From NCBI GenBank assembly GCA_012728725.1, contig JAAYEM010000066.1:1-61711 (forward strand): a DNA stretch of 61,711 bases, given 5' to 3'. Shown in pieces: positions 18,883 to 27,663 of this stretch; the first letter of the stretch is position 1, and every line of letters starts with the position of its first letter. The translations under genes were made by a program, and so were the position numbers. Under the pieces are notes generated by a model. The model searched no databases. It saw nothing but the letters and a program-made list of their open reading frames with translations, and was not told the origin of the DNA. The DNA comes from Tissierellia bacterium. GTDB taxonomy: Bacteria; Bacillota; Clostridia; Tissierellales; Tepidimicrobiaceae.

Positions 18883-19074
18883 CTAATCTTTATCTAGCTT
18901 TTCCAAAAGCTTTTGCAATTTTCTCGCCTGATGTCCAGACTCTTCTGCAAATTCCCTGAATAAATCGGCCACCTCCATATCCTGGACCCTTTTGGCATAC
19001 ATTTCATAATCCCTGACCATCTCCTGGGCATCTAACAATTTTTTCTTAATTACTTCTTTTGTACTTAATTCCAT
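18883..19074 (-). CDS. Small rubrerythrin/ferritin-like helical protein
   Basis: A 63-residue, fully helical, highly charged protein. The pattern DAQEMVRDYEMYAKRVQD followed by LFREFAEESGHQARKL resembles one helical pair of a rubrerythrin or ferritin-like bundle, with Glu and His residues in plausible metal-ligand positions. It is too short for a complete four-helix bundle, so a metal-binding dimer or a non-metal role are both open. An AGGAGG-type site precedes the ATG. Function unknown. Confidence 0.7.
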   Translation of the reverse strand: MELSTKEVIKKKLLDAQEMVRDYEMYAKRVQDMEVADLFREFAEESGHQARKLQKLLEKLDKD

Positions 19075-19242
19075 TTATACCCTCCTGTTGTATTTTTAAT
19101 ATTTTCCTTTTATATATTTTGTCTATTCCTTCAATTATTATGTAATTCACTTTACGCTTTTAATATGCTTTTAAGGTGCTTATAAAGATAAATAGAAGTA
19201 TTGTAATATGCTTTTAATACTTTAAAAAAATATTATTTCAAT

Positions 19243-19284
19243 TATAATAGTAGTTAAGTAATTATTTTGAGTATCGAAATAATT
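19243..19284 (+). promoter_or_regulatory. ABC exporter promoter (-10) and downstream palindrome
   Basis: A perfect -10 TATAAT (19243-19248) with a poor -35 (CTTTAA) 17 bases upstream. Just downstream, AATTATTT and AAATAATT form an inverted repeat around TGAGTATCG (19260-19284), ending 16 bases before the start codon. The position suits a repressor operator, for example of MarR type; that assignment is inference. Confidence 0.5.
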
Positions 19285-19300
19285 GGCTAGGAGGATAAGG

Positions 19301-21046
19301 ATGAAAGAATTTAAAACCCTAAAAGATTTTTTATCTGGAAATAAATGGTACTATTTGATAGGTATAGTTTGGTTGTTATTAATAGACATAATTCAGCTAT
19401 TAGTTCCCCAGATATTGAAAACTGTCACAGATCTACTTCAATCTGGGAATCTAACCTTTACGGGATTGATAAAATATAGTCTGTACATAATTTTAACCGG
19501 CTTGATAATAGCCATAGGTAGGTATTTTTGGAGGGTCTATATTTTAGGTACTTCCAGAAAACTGGAATACTATTTGAGAAAGCGGTTGTTTGAACATCTA
19601 TTAACACTATCTTCCAATTATTTTAACACCCATAAAACTGGTGACCTTATGGCCCATGCTACCAATGATATTAATGCAGTAAGATTTGCTTTTGGCCATG
19701 GTATCATAATGCTTATCGATGCTGTTTTTTTGACCATAATGACCATATTTATGATGGTAAAAACCACTAATCCAAGGCTAACCATAATGACTCTATTCAC
19801 TTTACCCTTTATAACCATTATGGTTCGCAGATTTGGAAGGATGATACATAATAGATTTAGAAAGGTTCAAGAGGCCTTCTCCAATTTAACCGACACCACC
19901 CGGGAAAATTTTGCTGGAATCCGGGTCATAAAATCCTTTGTTCAAGAAGACCTAGCCTTGGAGGAATTTACTAAAGTAAACAGGGATAATCTGTATAAAA
20001 ATTTACAGTTAATAAAAGTCTCTGGTGTATTCCGCCCCCTAATACAATTTATATCTTCCATCAGCCTGGTTGTAATAATAATCTATGGGGGAAGGTTGGT
20101 AATACTAGATATTATCTCTTTAGGAGATTTTATTGCCTTTAACAATTATTTAAGTCTATTGGTATGGCCAATGATGGCTTTAGGACAAGTTATAAACCTA
20201 ATACAAAGAGGGATAGCTTCCATGGAAAGGATAAATAGGATATTGGCTGAAAAACCGGAAATTGTTAACTCAAAAAATGCTATCCCCCTGGATAAGGTGA
20301 AGGGTAAAATTGAATTTAAAAATGTATATTTTAGATACACAGACCAAACAGACTATGTATTAAAGGATATTAATTTTACAGTTGAGGAAGGCAAAAGCTT
20401 AGCCATTGTAGGCAGAACTGGCAGTGGCAAAACTACTATAGTAAAATTGCTCCTTCGCTTATATGAATTAAATGAAGGAAGTATTCTTTTAGACAATATA
20501 GATATTAGGGACATTAAAATAGAATCCCTAAGGGAAAATATAAGTTATGTACCCCAGGATAATTTTTTATTTAGTACCAGTATAAGGGATAATATTGGAT
20601 TTGCATTTGATGAAACCATTCCCGAAGATATCATGATAAGGTCCTCTAAAATAGCCCAGGTATATGATAATATAATAAATTTTCCTAACAAATTTGATAC
20701 TGTTCTAGGAGAAAGGGGGGTCACCCTATCAGGTGGGCAGAAACAGAGGATATCCATTGCCAGGGCCTTGGCAAAGGATGCACCCATTCTAATACTGGAT
20801 GATAGTTTATCCAGTGTAGATACAGAAACAGAAGAAAGAATCCTTAATCAATTAAAGGATGTTACCCATAGAAAAACCACCATAATAATCAGCCATAGGA
20901 TTTCTACAGTAAAGGATGCTGATGAAATTATTGTCCTTGATGAAGGAAGAATTATAGAACGTGGAAATCACGAAAGCTTGCTGAATAGGGATGGATTATA
21001 TAAATACCTATATGAAAAGCAGTTACTAGAAGAAAAAATATCTTAA
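19301..21046 (+). CDS. ABC exporter half-transporter, degenerate-site subunit (BmrC/LmrC-like)
   Basis: A 581-residue half-transporter: six-helix membrane domain (about 20-310) and a nucleotide-binding domain (about 335-575) with Walker A GRTGSGKTT and signature LSGGQKQR. Walker B ends ILILDDSLSS, so the catalytic glutamate is aspartate. That substitution is the hallmark of the degenerate site in heterodimeric exporters such as TM287/288 and BmrCD. The start was set at ATG 19301 because AGGAGG lies 6 bases upstream; an earlier in-frame TTG would overlap that site. The partner follows 19 bases later. Confidence 0.94.
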   Translation: MKEFKTLKDFLSGNKWYYLIGIVWLLLIDIIQLLVPQILKTVTDLLQSGNLTFTGLIKYSLYIILTGLIIAIGRYFWRVYILGTSRKLEYYLRKRLFEHLLTLSSNYFNTHKTGDLMAHATNDINAVRFAFGHGIIMLIDAVFLTIMTIFMMVKTTNPRLTIMTLFTLPFITIMVRRFGRMIHNRFRKVQEAFSNLTDTTRENFAGIRVIKSFVQEDLALEEFTKVNRDNLYKNLQLIKVSGVFRPLIQFISSISLVVIIIYGGRLVILDIISLGDFIAFNNYLSLLVWPMMALGQVINLIQRGIASMERINRILAEKPEIVNSKNAIPLDKVKGKIEFKNVYFRYTDQTDYVLKDINFTVEEGKSLAIVGRTGSGKTTIVKLLLRLYELNEGSILLDNIDIRDIKIESLRENISYVPQDNFLFSTSIRDNIGFAFDETIPEDIMIRSSKIAQVYDNIINFPNKFDTVLGERGVTLSGGQKQRISIARALAKDAPILILDDSLSSVDTETEERILNQLKDVTHRKTTIIISHRISTVKDADEIIVLDEGRIIERGNHESLLNRDGLYKYLYEKQLLEEKIS

Positions 21047-21065
21047 TACTAGCTGGAGGGATATT

Positions 21066-23084
21066 ATGGATAAAAATTTTGAAGAGGATATGGTCCAGGG
21101 GAAGGCCTATGATTCTAAATTGATGAAAAGGCTATTAGGATATGCTAAACCCTATTGGCATTATCTAGTGCTTACCATTATTCTGATAATGTTAATTACC
21201 GGTCTTGAACTTATAAGACCCTATCTTATAAAACTTGCAATAGATGATTATTTAAACGGCCATAAAAGGCCTATGTATGAGGTGGATATATCAGAACCTT
21301 ATGAGGGAACTATTTTTGATGGCAAAAAATATATTAGAGAAAATGGTTTATCAGAAGAGGAAAAGGAAGAATTAAAAACATATCCACAAAAATTAATCAT
21401 TAAAAAGGAGGATAATTACTATCTAGTGGATGCAGATGAAAAAGATATTTTAAAAGGGACTCAACTTTCTAAATCTGATTACCAATCCTTCAGGCAATAC
21501 GATGTAAATGGAGTAACCAAAATAGGTATTATTATGTTAATAGTAATAGTAGTGGCTTTTCTATTCAACTATTTGCAGGTTTACATACTAAATTATACCA
21601 GCCAGAGGATTATATTTAATATTAGGCAGGATCTTTTTTCCCATATTCAAAGTCTGTCAATATCATATTTTGATAAAAATCCGGTAGGAAGGCTGGTTAC
21701 CAGAGTGACCAATGATATAGAAAATTTAAACGAAATGTATACTGGAGTATTGGTCAACCTATTTAAGGATATATTCATACTAATAGGCATAATAATAGCC
21801 ATGTTGAGGATGGATTATAAATTAGCCTTAGTCTCCTTTTCATTGATTCCAGCAATATTGATAGCTTCAATTATATTTAGAAAGAAAATCAGAAAGGTAT
21901 ATAGGTTAGGAAGGATACAATTAGCCAAAATAAATACCACATTAAATGAAAATATTACTGGAATGGAGACTATTCAAATATTTAATAAAGAAGATAAGAT
22001 ATCTAAACAATTCGATAGGATAAATAATGATTACCTAAACACTGCAAGAAAGGAAATAGGTCTTTATGCCGTATTTAGACCTTCAATTGAAGTAATCCGT
22101 TCCTTTGGATTGGCACTTCTAATATATTATGGAGGAGGCCAGGTTATATCAAATAATATCCAATTTGGTGTACTATATGCTTTTGTAGATTATCTACAGA
22201 GGTTCTTTGCACCTATATTGGAAATAACCGAAATGTACAATATTCTACAATCGGCCATGGCCTCTAGTGAAAGAATATTTATGATATTAGACGATGATAG
22301 CAAAATCCATAATGTAAAAAACCCTGTACCCATTACCCGTTTGAAAGGAAAAATCGAATTTAAGAATGTTTGGTTTGCCTATGAGAAGGATAATTGGGTT
22401 TTGAAAGATATTAGCTTTACCATAAATCCTGGAGAGGTAGTTGCCTTTGTAGGAGCCACAGGTGCTGGTAAATCCTCTATAATAAATTTAATCACCCGTT
22501 TTTATGATATACAAAAAGGAGAAATATTGATTGATGGTATTAATATTAAAGAATATGATAAACATGAACTGAGAAAACATATAGGAATAGTCCTTCAGGA
22601 TGTGTTTTTATTCACGGGCACCATTAAGGACAATATTAGGCTGAACAATAAATATATTACTGATGATGAGGTAGTTAAGATAGCAAAACATGTAAATGCC
22701 CATCATTTTATAAATAAACTACCTAAAGGATATGATGAACCAGTAATGGAAAGGGGCTCTACCCTATCAGCTGGAGAAAGGCAGCTATTATCCTTTGCAA
22801 GGGCCTTAGCCTTTAATCCAAGCATATTGATACTAGATGAAGCTACCTCTAATATAGATACAGAAACAGAACTATTAATTCAGGATGCACTAGAAAAATT
22901 GATGAAGGGGAGAACTACCATAGCAGTGGCCCATAGGCTATCCACAATTCAAAATGCTGATAGAATAATTGTATTAAGCCAAGGGGTAATAAAGGAAGTT
23001 GGCACCCATCAAGAATTATTAGAAAAAGAAGGAATATATTATAATCTATACAGGCTCCAATATAAAGAGTCCTTCTTTGCTTAG
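21066..23084 (+). CDS. ABC exporter half-transporter, catalytic subunit (BmrD/LmrD-like)
   Basis: A 672-residue partner of the preceding gene. The nucleotide-binding domain has Walker A GATGAGKSS and a canonical Walker B ILILDEATSN, but the signature is LSAGERQ, not LSGGQ, consistent with one degenerate and one active composite site. Between the first and second membrane helices (about residues 72-145) is a large hydrophilic extracytoplasmic insertion, as in BmrD/YheH/LmrD. It probably exports drugs or lipids as a heterodimer. No dedicated regulator is adjacent. Confidence 0.94.
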   Translation: MDKNFEEDMVQGKAYDSKLMKRLLGYAKPYWHYLVLTIILIMLITGLELIRPYLIKLAIDDYLNGHKRPMYEVDISEPYEGTIFDGKKYIRENGLSEEEKEELKTYPQKLIIKKEDNYYLVDADEKDILKGTQLSKSDYQSFRQYDVNGVTKIGIIMLIVIVVAFLFNYLQVYILNYTSQRIIFNIRQDLFSHIQSLSISYFDKNPVGRLVTRVTNDIENLNEMYTGVLVNLFKDIFILIGIIIAMLRMDYKLALVSFSLIPAILIASIIFRKKIRKVYRLGRIQLAKINTTLNENITGMETIQIFNKEDKISKQFDRINNDYLNTARKEIGLYAVFRPSIEVIRSFGLALLIYYGGGQVISNNIQFGVLYAFVDYLQRFFAPILEITEMYNILQSAMASSERIFMILDDDSKIHNVKNPVPITRLKGKIEFKNVWFAYEKDNWVLKDISFTINPGEVVAFVGATGAGKSSIINLITRFYDIQKGEILIDGINIKEYDKHELRKHIGIVLQDVFLFTGTIKDNIRLNNKYITDDEVVKIAKHVNAHHFINKLPKGYDEPVMERGSTLSAGERQLLSFARALAFNPSILILDEATSNIDTETELLIQDALEKLMKGRTTIAVAHRLSTIQNADRIIVLSQGVIKEVGTHQELLEKEGIYYNLYRLQYKESFFA

Positions 23085-23100
23085 TAAAATTGTACTAGGT

Positions 23101-23343
23101 TTAAAATTCTTTTCTCTCTATGGAATGGTTTTCTATGGAATTGCAGTTGGGGCACTTATAAACATGGACACATTGATCCCTTTTTACCCCGTCAACAGTA
23201 TGGCTTATATCATCAACTAGGTAGGGACTATAATCATCCATAAAATTCACCCTTGGCCCAGTATCTTCCATTATTGTATTGCATTTACTACAATTAAAAT
23301 CCACTTTATATAATCCATTACATAATGGGCATACCCTTTTCAA
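23101..23343 (-). CDS. Small zinc-ribbon-like protein
   Basis: An 80-residue protein with three CxxC pairs (CPLC, CSKC and CPNC) plus an isolated cysteine and histidines (QCVHVYKC). The first two pairs form a treble-clef or zinc-ribbon-like N-terminus; the third pair is at the C-terminus. No family function recognised. It converges with the ABC exporter operon and lies downstream of the non-coding RNA gene, separated by its terminator. Confidence 0.7.
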   Translation of the reverse strand: MKRVCPLCNGLYKVDFNCSKCNTIMEDTGPRVNFMDDYSPYLVDDISHTVDGVKRDQCVHVYKCPNCNSIENHSIERKEF

Positions 23344-23399
23344 TTATACCCCTCCAAAAATTGATTTATATGTATTTTCCCATTAAATACATAATAATA

Positions 23400-23620
23400 T
23401 ACAAAACCCTAGGAGTAAATCCTAGGGTTTTATATAAACTACCGCGGTGCCGTCTAACCAACTAATTCACACCCGCCTCTCGCAAGGTGGGTGCCCTGTC
23501 AGTAGCTTTGAACTTCCTTTCAAAGAAGGCATGCCCTACACTACTGAACCCGAACTCCCTTTTCTACTATGTCGGTTGAATTATTTGGTTTAACGCACAC
23601 CGCAGCAGCAGTATTTTCTA
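23400..23620 (-). ncRNA. ssrS: Structured non-coding RNA, probably 6S RNA
   Basis: About 190-220 bases with no open frame, driven by its own consensus promoter and closed by a terminator. The 5' part (23588-23612) pairs with the 3' part (23440-23462) over a long imperfect stem containing GCGGTG/CACCGC. Inside are a large open region, a 3'-side hairpin with CACC / GGGTG arms (about 23485-23510), and an apical stem CAGTAG/CTACTG (about 23514-23560). A long closing stem, a central bubble and an apical stem of this size match 6S RNA, which binds RNA polymerase-sigma-A. The 6S identity is from structure and size; no sequence match was run. Confidence 0.62.
23403..23431 (-). terminator. Terminator of the non-coding RNA
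   Basis: AAAACCCTAGGA and TCCTAGGGTTTT form a 12-bp stem around GTAAA, with a T-rich tail (TTTTGTAT) on the minus strand. Confidence 0.85.
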
Positions 23621-23626
23621 CCTAAT

Positions 23627-23655
23627 ATTATAAACCTTTTTTGTGTAATCTTCAA
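23627..23655 (-). promoter_or_regulatory. Promoter of the non-coding RNA
   Basis: Minus-strand -35 TTGAAG, 17-base spacer, perfect -10 TATAAT. The predicted start is near 23620. It is one of the strongest promoters in the window. Confidence 0.85.
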
Positions 23656-23690
23656 GTAATAAGGAAACTTAAAGCTTAAAATTATAATGT

Positions 23691-25442
23691 TTAACTGGCT
23701 AATATTTTATTTATTTCTTCCTCCTCCAGTGATTCCTTTTCTATTAATTTATGAGCAATTGAATCTAAATAATTCCTATTATCTATTAATATACCCTTGG
23801 TTTCAATATAAAATTCTTCCAATAGCTCTTTTGCCCTTTCCATTAATGAAATATCTGTATTCAGATTGTTATTTAACACCACATCATAATTTACCAAGCC
23901 TAATTCTTCATCCATTCCATAGGAGCCAATCATAGCTAAGGTCATCTCTGTAGCTTTTTGGAGATCAGAAGATGCTCCTGTGGTAATATTATCCTTGCCA
24001 AATATTATCTCCTCTGCTGCCCTACCAGCTAGAGCAATCATTATATTATTAATTATATCCCTCTTAGTTTGATAAATCCTATCTGGAGGAATGTTTAAAC
24101 TAAAACCTCCCATCCCCTTGGTACTTGGGATTATGCTTACCTTGGTTACCCTATTAAATTTGGACAGCTTCTTAGCCATTAATGCATGTCCAGCTTCATG
24201 GTAAGCGGTAATTTCTTTGTCCCTTATTGAAATACTGCTCCTATCCTTTTTCTCCTCTCCTACCAGTACATTAATATAGGCTTTATTTATATGCTCCATA
24301 GTAATCTGTTTGTCCCTTTTTCTTGCTGCCATCATGGCAGATTCATTCATTAAATTCTCTAGTTTTGCCCCACTAAAATACACGGTTTCTAAAGCTACTT
24401 TCCTCAAATCCACATCCTTTGCCAAGGGCTTATTTCTACTGTGGAGTTTTAATATGCTAAATCTGGCATTTACATCAGGCAGCCCTACTTCTATTTGCCT
24501 ATCAAATCTACCTGCTCTTAATAAAGCTTCATCCAAAGTATCTATTCTGTTGGTAGCTGCTAAAACTATAATTCCTTCATTACCCTTAAAGCCTGACATT
24601 TCCGTTAATAAAGCATTTAAAGTCCTATCCCCTTCCTCACTACCGCCATGGGAGTTGGCACCTTTTCTTTTCTTTCCTAATGCGTCTATCTCATCTATAA
24701 ATATTACAGATTTTCCATTTTCCTTAGCCTTTTTAAACAACTCCCTTATCCTACTTGCACCTAATCCAGCATATATTTGTACAAAATCTGAACCAGACAC
24801 TGCATAGAAGGGCACATTTGCCTCTGAAGCTAGTGCTTTTGCAAGTAAGGTTTTGCCAGTTCCCGGAGGACCATACAGTAGGACTCCTCTTGGCATCCTA
24901 GCCCCGTACTGGGCATATTTTTCAGGATCTTTAATAAAATCTACCAATTCTTTCAGGGATTCCTTAGCCTCCTCATTTCCAGCTATATCATCAAAGGTAA
25001 TTTGGCCAACTGTTGAATTTTCAGTAACTATATTGGACATGCTGGCCATTTCCTTTTCTGCTAATTTTGTATTCCTTTTAATCAGATAAGCTACAGTCCC
25101 AATACCTGCTAACATAAGAATAAAACTAATACTTTGTCCAACTAATCCATTACTGTCTTCTTCTATTACCTTAATATTATGCAATAATAAATATTCTTTA
25201 AAATTATCCCTTCTTGGGTTATCAGTTATAAATTTTGTACCATTTTTCAATTTCCCTCTAAGTTTAGCTGCATCGGTTATTCTTATTTCCTCTACTATAC
25301 CCTTCTCAACCCTATATACAAACTCCTTATAGGATATCTCTTCATATTCCCTATTATTATCTATATATAAATATATACTTATGATCAAACCAATGGATAC
25401 AACTAAAACTACTAGGAGTTTTGTTTTTCCATTAAATTTCAT
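23691..25442 (-). CDS. ftsH: FtsH-type membrane AAA+ zinc metalloprotease
   Basis: A 583-residue protein: N-terminal membrane helix (about 7-27), extracytoplasmic domain (about 30-100), second helix (about 103-122), AAA module with Walker A GPPGTGKT (near 190), Walker B VIFIDEIDAL and the RAGRFDRQ second region of homology, then a peptidase domain with HEAGH (near 415). The pore loop reads YAG where most FtsH have FVG. It degrades misfolded and regulatory membrane or cytosolic proteins. It is not next to hpt/tilS, the usual ftsH neighbours, so it may be a second paralogue. Confidence 0.92.
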   Translation of the reverse strand: MKFNGKTKLLVVLVVSIGLIISIYLYIDNNREYEEISYKEFVYRVEKGIVEEIRITDAAKLRGKLKNGTKFITDNPRRDNFKEYLLLHNIKVIEEDSNGLVGQSISFILMLAGIGTVAYLIKRNTKLAEKEMASMSNIVTENSTVGQITFDDIAGNEEAKESLKELVDFIKDPEKYAQYGARMPRGVLLYGPPGTGKTLLAKALASEANVPFYAVSGSDFVQIYAGLGASRIRELFKKAKENGKSVIFIDEIDALGKKRKGANSHGGSEEGDRTLNALLTEMSGFKGNEGIIVLAATNRIDTLDEALLRAGRFDRQIEVGLPDVNARFSILKLHSRNKPLAKDVDLRKVALETVYFSGAKLENLMNESAMMAARKRDKQITMEHINKAYINVLVGEEKKDRSSISIRDKEITAYHEAGHALMAKKLSKFNRVTKVSIIPSTKGMGGFSLNIPPDRIYQTKRDIINNIMIALAGRAAEEIIFGKDNITTGASSDLQKATEMTLAMIGSYGMDEELGLVNYDVVLNNNLNTDISLMERAKELLEEFYIETKGILIDNRNYLDSIAHKLIEKESLEEEEINKILAS

Positions 25443-25523
25443 ACTAATCCTCCTTGGTTTACATAATACTAATAAAATTATACCACCTATTAGGCCCCCT
25501 TGTCCATTTCATAAATTTAACAA

Positions 25524-25558
25524 TTAAACCCAGGTAAAAGTCCTTTACCTGGGTTTAA
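25524..25558 (-). terminator. Terminator after the 96-residue hypothetical gene
   Basis: TTAAACCCAGGTAAA pairs with TTTACCTGGGTTTAA (15 bp) around a short loop. It lies ten bases after the stop of the minus-strand gene. The T-tract is poor. Confidence 0.72.
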
Positions 25559-25567
25559 ATATCATTA

Positions 25568-25858
25568 TTAGTTTTGATCCCTTCCTAGCATATACAATAT
25601 TCTATCTAGTTTCTTTAATTGTTCCTCATCAAGGAAAGGCCTTATACTATTTAGTTTCTCAAATACCTCTTCATACTCTTCTGGGGTCATTTCCCTTTCT
25701 ATCTGCTCATTTACCCTTATTATTTCTATAAAAATATCGTCCTCCGATTTGTCTGAATAAGCTTGGGCCAAATCCTCTATTATCTCCATCTGCTCTCTAG
25801 TAGGATTAAAATCCTTAAATTCCTCCATAGCCTTTTTAATATTATCATCTTTACTCAT
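25568..25858 (-). CDS. Small acidic helical protein, unknown
   Basis: A 96-residue, strongly acidic, predicted all-helical protein, no membrane segment or cysteine. It contains FNPTREQMEIIEDLAQAY and ends RPFLDEEQLKKLDRILYMLG, a pattern seen in clostridial hypothetical proteins. Its gene is divergent from the next hypothetical gene. No function can be assigned. Confidence 0.68.
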   Translation of the reverse strand: MSKDDNIKKAMEEFKDFNPTREQMEIIEDLAQAYSDKSEDDIFIEIIRVNEQIEREMTPEEYEEVFEKLNSIRPFLDEEQLKKLDRILYMLGRDQN

Positions 25859-25987
25859 AGCATATTACCTCCCAATACATTCTAATCTAATCTATGAACC
25901 AATGTACATGGATATTACAATTATATTTGTAAACCTTTTAAATAGAACGGCATAGTATAATATATATACTTTTTTAGGAGGGGAATG

Positions 25988-26602
25988 ATGAATAGCAGTA
26001 TCCTGTTGTTTTTATTCTTATTGTTAATGAAAAATAAAGATAATAAAAACCATATGGCAATAAGTACTGGCGGGCCTATTGACATAAACATACCCCATAC
26101 CCTTGAAAAAATACGAGTAGTTAAAAAAATTGCTCCATACCTTCCTGAAGAATTATTGCCATCTATAAACAAGGCATTGGTGGTTACAGAAAAATTTATT
26201 AAACTATATGAGGCAATGGAATTTGTCCAACATTCAGATGACTACTTTATAAAGGAGAGGGTAAAAATTGAAAGCAATAAGGAAAGACTAAATTACATAG
26301 CCAATGCTATACAAGAAGAAATCTCTAAAGGCAATCTAAAACATACCTCTAAAACTTTTGAAACCATATTGAATCTAGATAAATATAATAAAATGCTAAC
26401 CATAATAAGTTCAATAATGGCCAATCCTGATAGTTTTAATAATCCAGATGGTATATTGAAAGTATTAGAACCCCTTTTACCTGGGAAAGAAGAAGAAAAA
26501 AAGAAGAAGATAAAGGATATGGCTAACATGTTAGAAATTATAAAAAGACTTGATGGACATAAAAAAACTGAAGGGGATGGCAGGGCAAAGGATAGGGATT
26601 AA
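25988..26602 (+). CDS. Hypothetical protein with short N-terminal hydrophobic segment
   Basis: About 204 residues. An N-terminal hydrophobic run (LLFLFLLLM, about 5-14) is followed by a charged, helical region with a proline-poor core and a lysine/glutamate-rich C-terminus, perhaps a membrane-anchored cytosolic protein. Two ATG codons are adjacent; the second (25988) is the better spaced from AGGAGG. A -10 TATAAT lies about 30 bases upstream. The family is not recognised; the motif MDIN/GGPIDINIPHTLEKI is distinctive. It converges with the pseudouridine synthase gene. Confidence 0.65.
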   Translation: MNSSILLFLFLLLMKNKDNKNHMAISTGGPIDINIPHTLEKIRVVKKIAPYLPEELLPSINKALVVTEKFIKLYEAMEFVQHSDDYFIKERVKIESNKERLNYIANAIQEEISKGNLKHTSKTFETILNLDKYNKMLTIISSIMANPDSFNNPDGILKVLEPLLPGKEEEKKKKIKDMANMLEIIKRLDGHKKTEGDGRAKDRD

Positions 26603-26638
26603 AAACAGCCCCTATTAATAGACTTTTCCTATAGGGGC
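26601..26638. terminator. Terminator between convergent genes
   Basis: GCCCCTAT and ATAGGGGC pair across 15 bases. On the minus strand the hairpin is followed by TGTTTTT, which best serves the pseudouridine synthase gene, although the element sits between two gene ends. Confidence 0.72.
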
Positions 26639-26655
26639 ATATTATAATTATACAC

Positions 26656-27561
26656 CTATTTCTGGTCCTTTAAAATGTTAATTAACCTCTCCATATCCTG
26701 AGGTAATGAAGCTTTAAATTCAATCTCTTCCCTGCTTCTAGGAAGTTTTGCTTTTAAATAATAGGAATGTAGGGCCTGCCTTTCTATATATTCACTGGAC
26801 TTATAATATAGGGTATCCCCTATTATGGGATGACCTATATGATTTAGATGAACCCTAATCTGGTGGCTTCTTCCAGTAAATATCTGCACATCCAAAAGGC
26901 TGGCATCCTTAAACCTTTCCAATACCCTATATTTTGTTATGGCATCCTTTCCATCCTTGGTAACGGTTTTTATTATACTCCTTTCTTCTTCTCGGCCTAT
27001 AGGTAGGTTGATTATATCTTCATCCTTTTCAACTACACCGGCTACTACTGCCATATACCTCTTTTCCACCTGATTATTTTCAAATTGTAGAGCCATTTGC
27101 TGATGGGCAAAGGCAGACTTTGCCACTATCAATATTCCAGAGGTATTCATATCCAGCCTATTAACAAATCTAATCCTCCTGTTTATTCCTTTAGATTTGA
27201 AATAATAACTTATTCCGTTGGCAATGGTATTGGTCTGGTGACCTTTTGTAGGATGAACCACCATATAGGGCTGTTTGTCTAATACCAATAGATCCATGTC
27301 TTCATATATTATGTTAAGGGGAATAGGCTCAGGTATTGTATCGTCTTCCTCATCCACAATCACTATGGATACAAGATCTCCTTTTTCCAAAATCTCATCC
27401 TTTCGCCTAAATTCTCCATTAACATATATATTTTTTTCCTTATATAATTTTCTAAAAAGCCTCCTAGATACTTGATGTTTACTTAAAAATTCCCCTAAGG
27501 AATCTCCACTTTTTTCTACATTAAATAAAATTACCTTGTCGCTTTCCTTTAATAAATCCAT
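26656..27561 (-). CDS. RluA family pseudouridine synthase
   Basis: About 301 residues: N-terminal S4-like region (about 15-75, ending NGEFRRKDEILEKGD) and the RluA catalytic domain with the signature NRLDMNTSGILIVAKS carrying the catalytic Asp (near residue 145), and FTGRSHQIRVHL. It isomerises uridine in rRNA or tRNA; the subfamily (RluD/YlyB/YhcT-like) cannot be fixed. The start is ATG 27561 because GGAGGG lies directly upstream; a longer in-frame TTG is part of that ribosome site. It is divergent from nadK. Confidence 0.93.
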   Translation of the reverse strand: MDLLKESDKVILFNVEKSGDSLGEFLSKHQVSRRLFRKLYKEKNIYVNGEFRRKDEILEKGDLVSIVIVDEEDDTIPEPIPLNIIYEDMDLLVLDKQPYMVVHPTKGHQTNTIANGISYYFKSKGINRRIRFVNRLDMNTSGILIVAKSAFAHQQMALQFENNQVEKRYMAVVAGVVEKDEDIINLPIGREEERSIIKTVTKDGKDAITKYRVLERFKDASLLDVQIFTGRSHQIRVHLNHIGHPIIGDTLYYKSSEYIERQALHSYYLKAKLPRSREEIEFKASLPQDMERLINILKDQK

Positions 27562-27663
27562 TTGACCCTCCAAATATTATAGCTTTTATTGTATAATATA
27601 GCTGAAATTAATTATATCAGAAAAATAATTATTTTAAAGGACATAAGTTTGGAGGGGAATTTT

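Noticed and set aside
16917-19300. MarR gene as the dedicated regulator of the ABC exporter
   Set aside because: It is 2 kb away, on the opposite strand, with three genes between, and its own upstream region lacks the exporter palindrome; kept only as a possibility.
23400-23640. T-box riboswitch
   Set aside because: GGCACCGCGG recalls the T-box motif, but there is no specifier-loop region, no aminoacyl or amino-acid gene downstream and no alternative antiterminator; the RNA ends in its own terminator.
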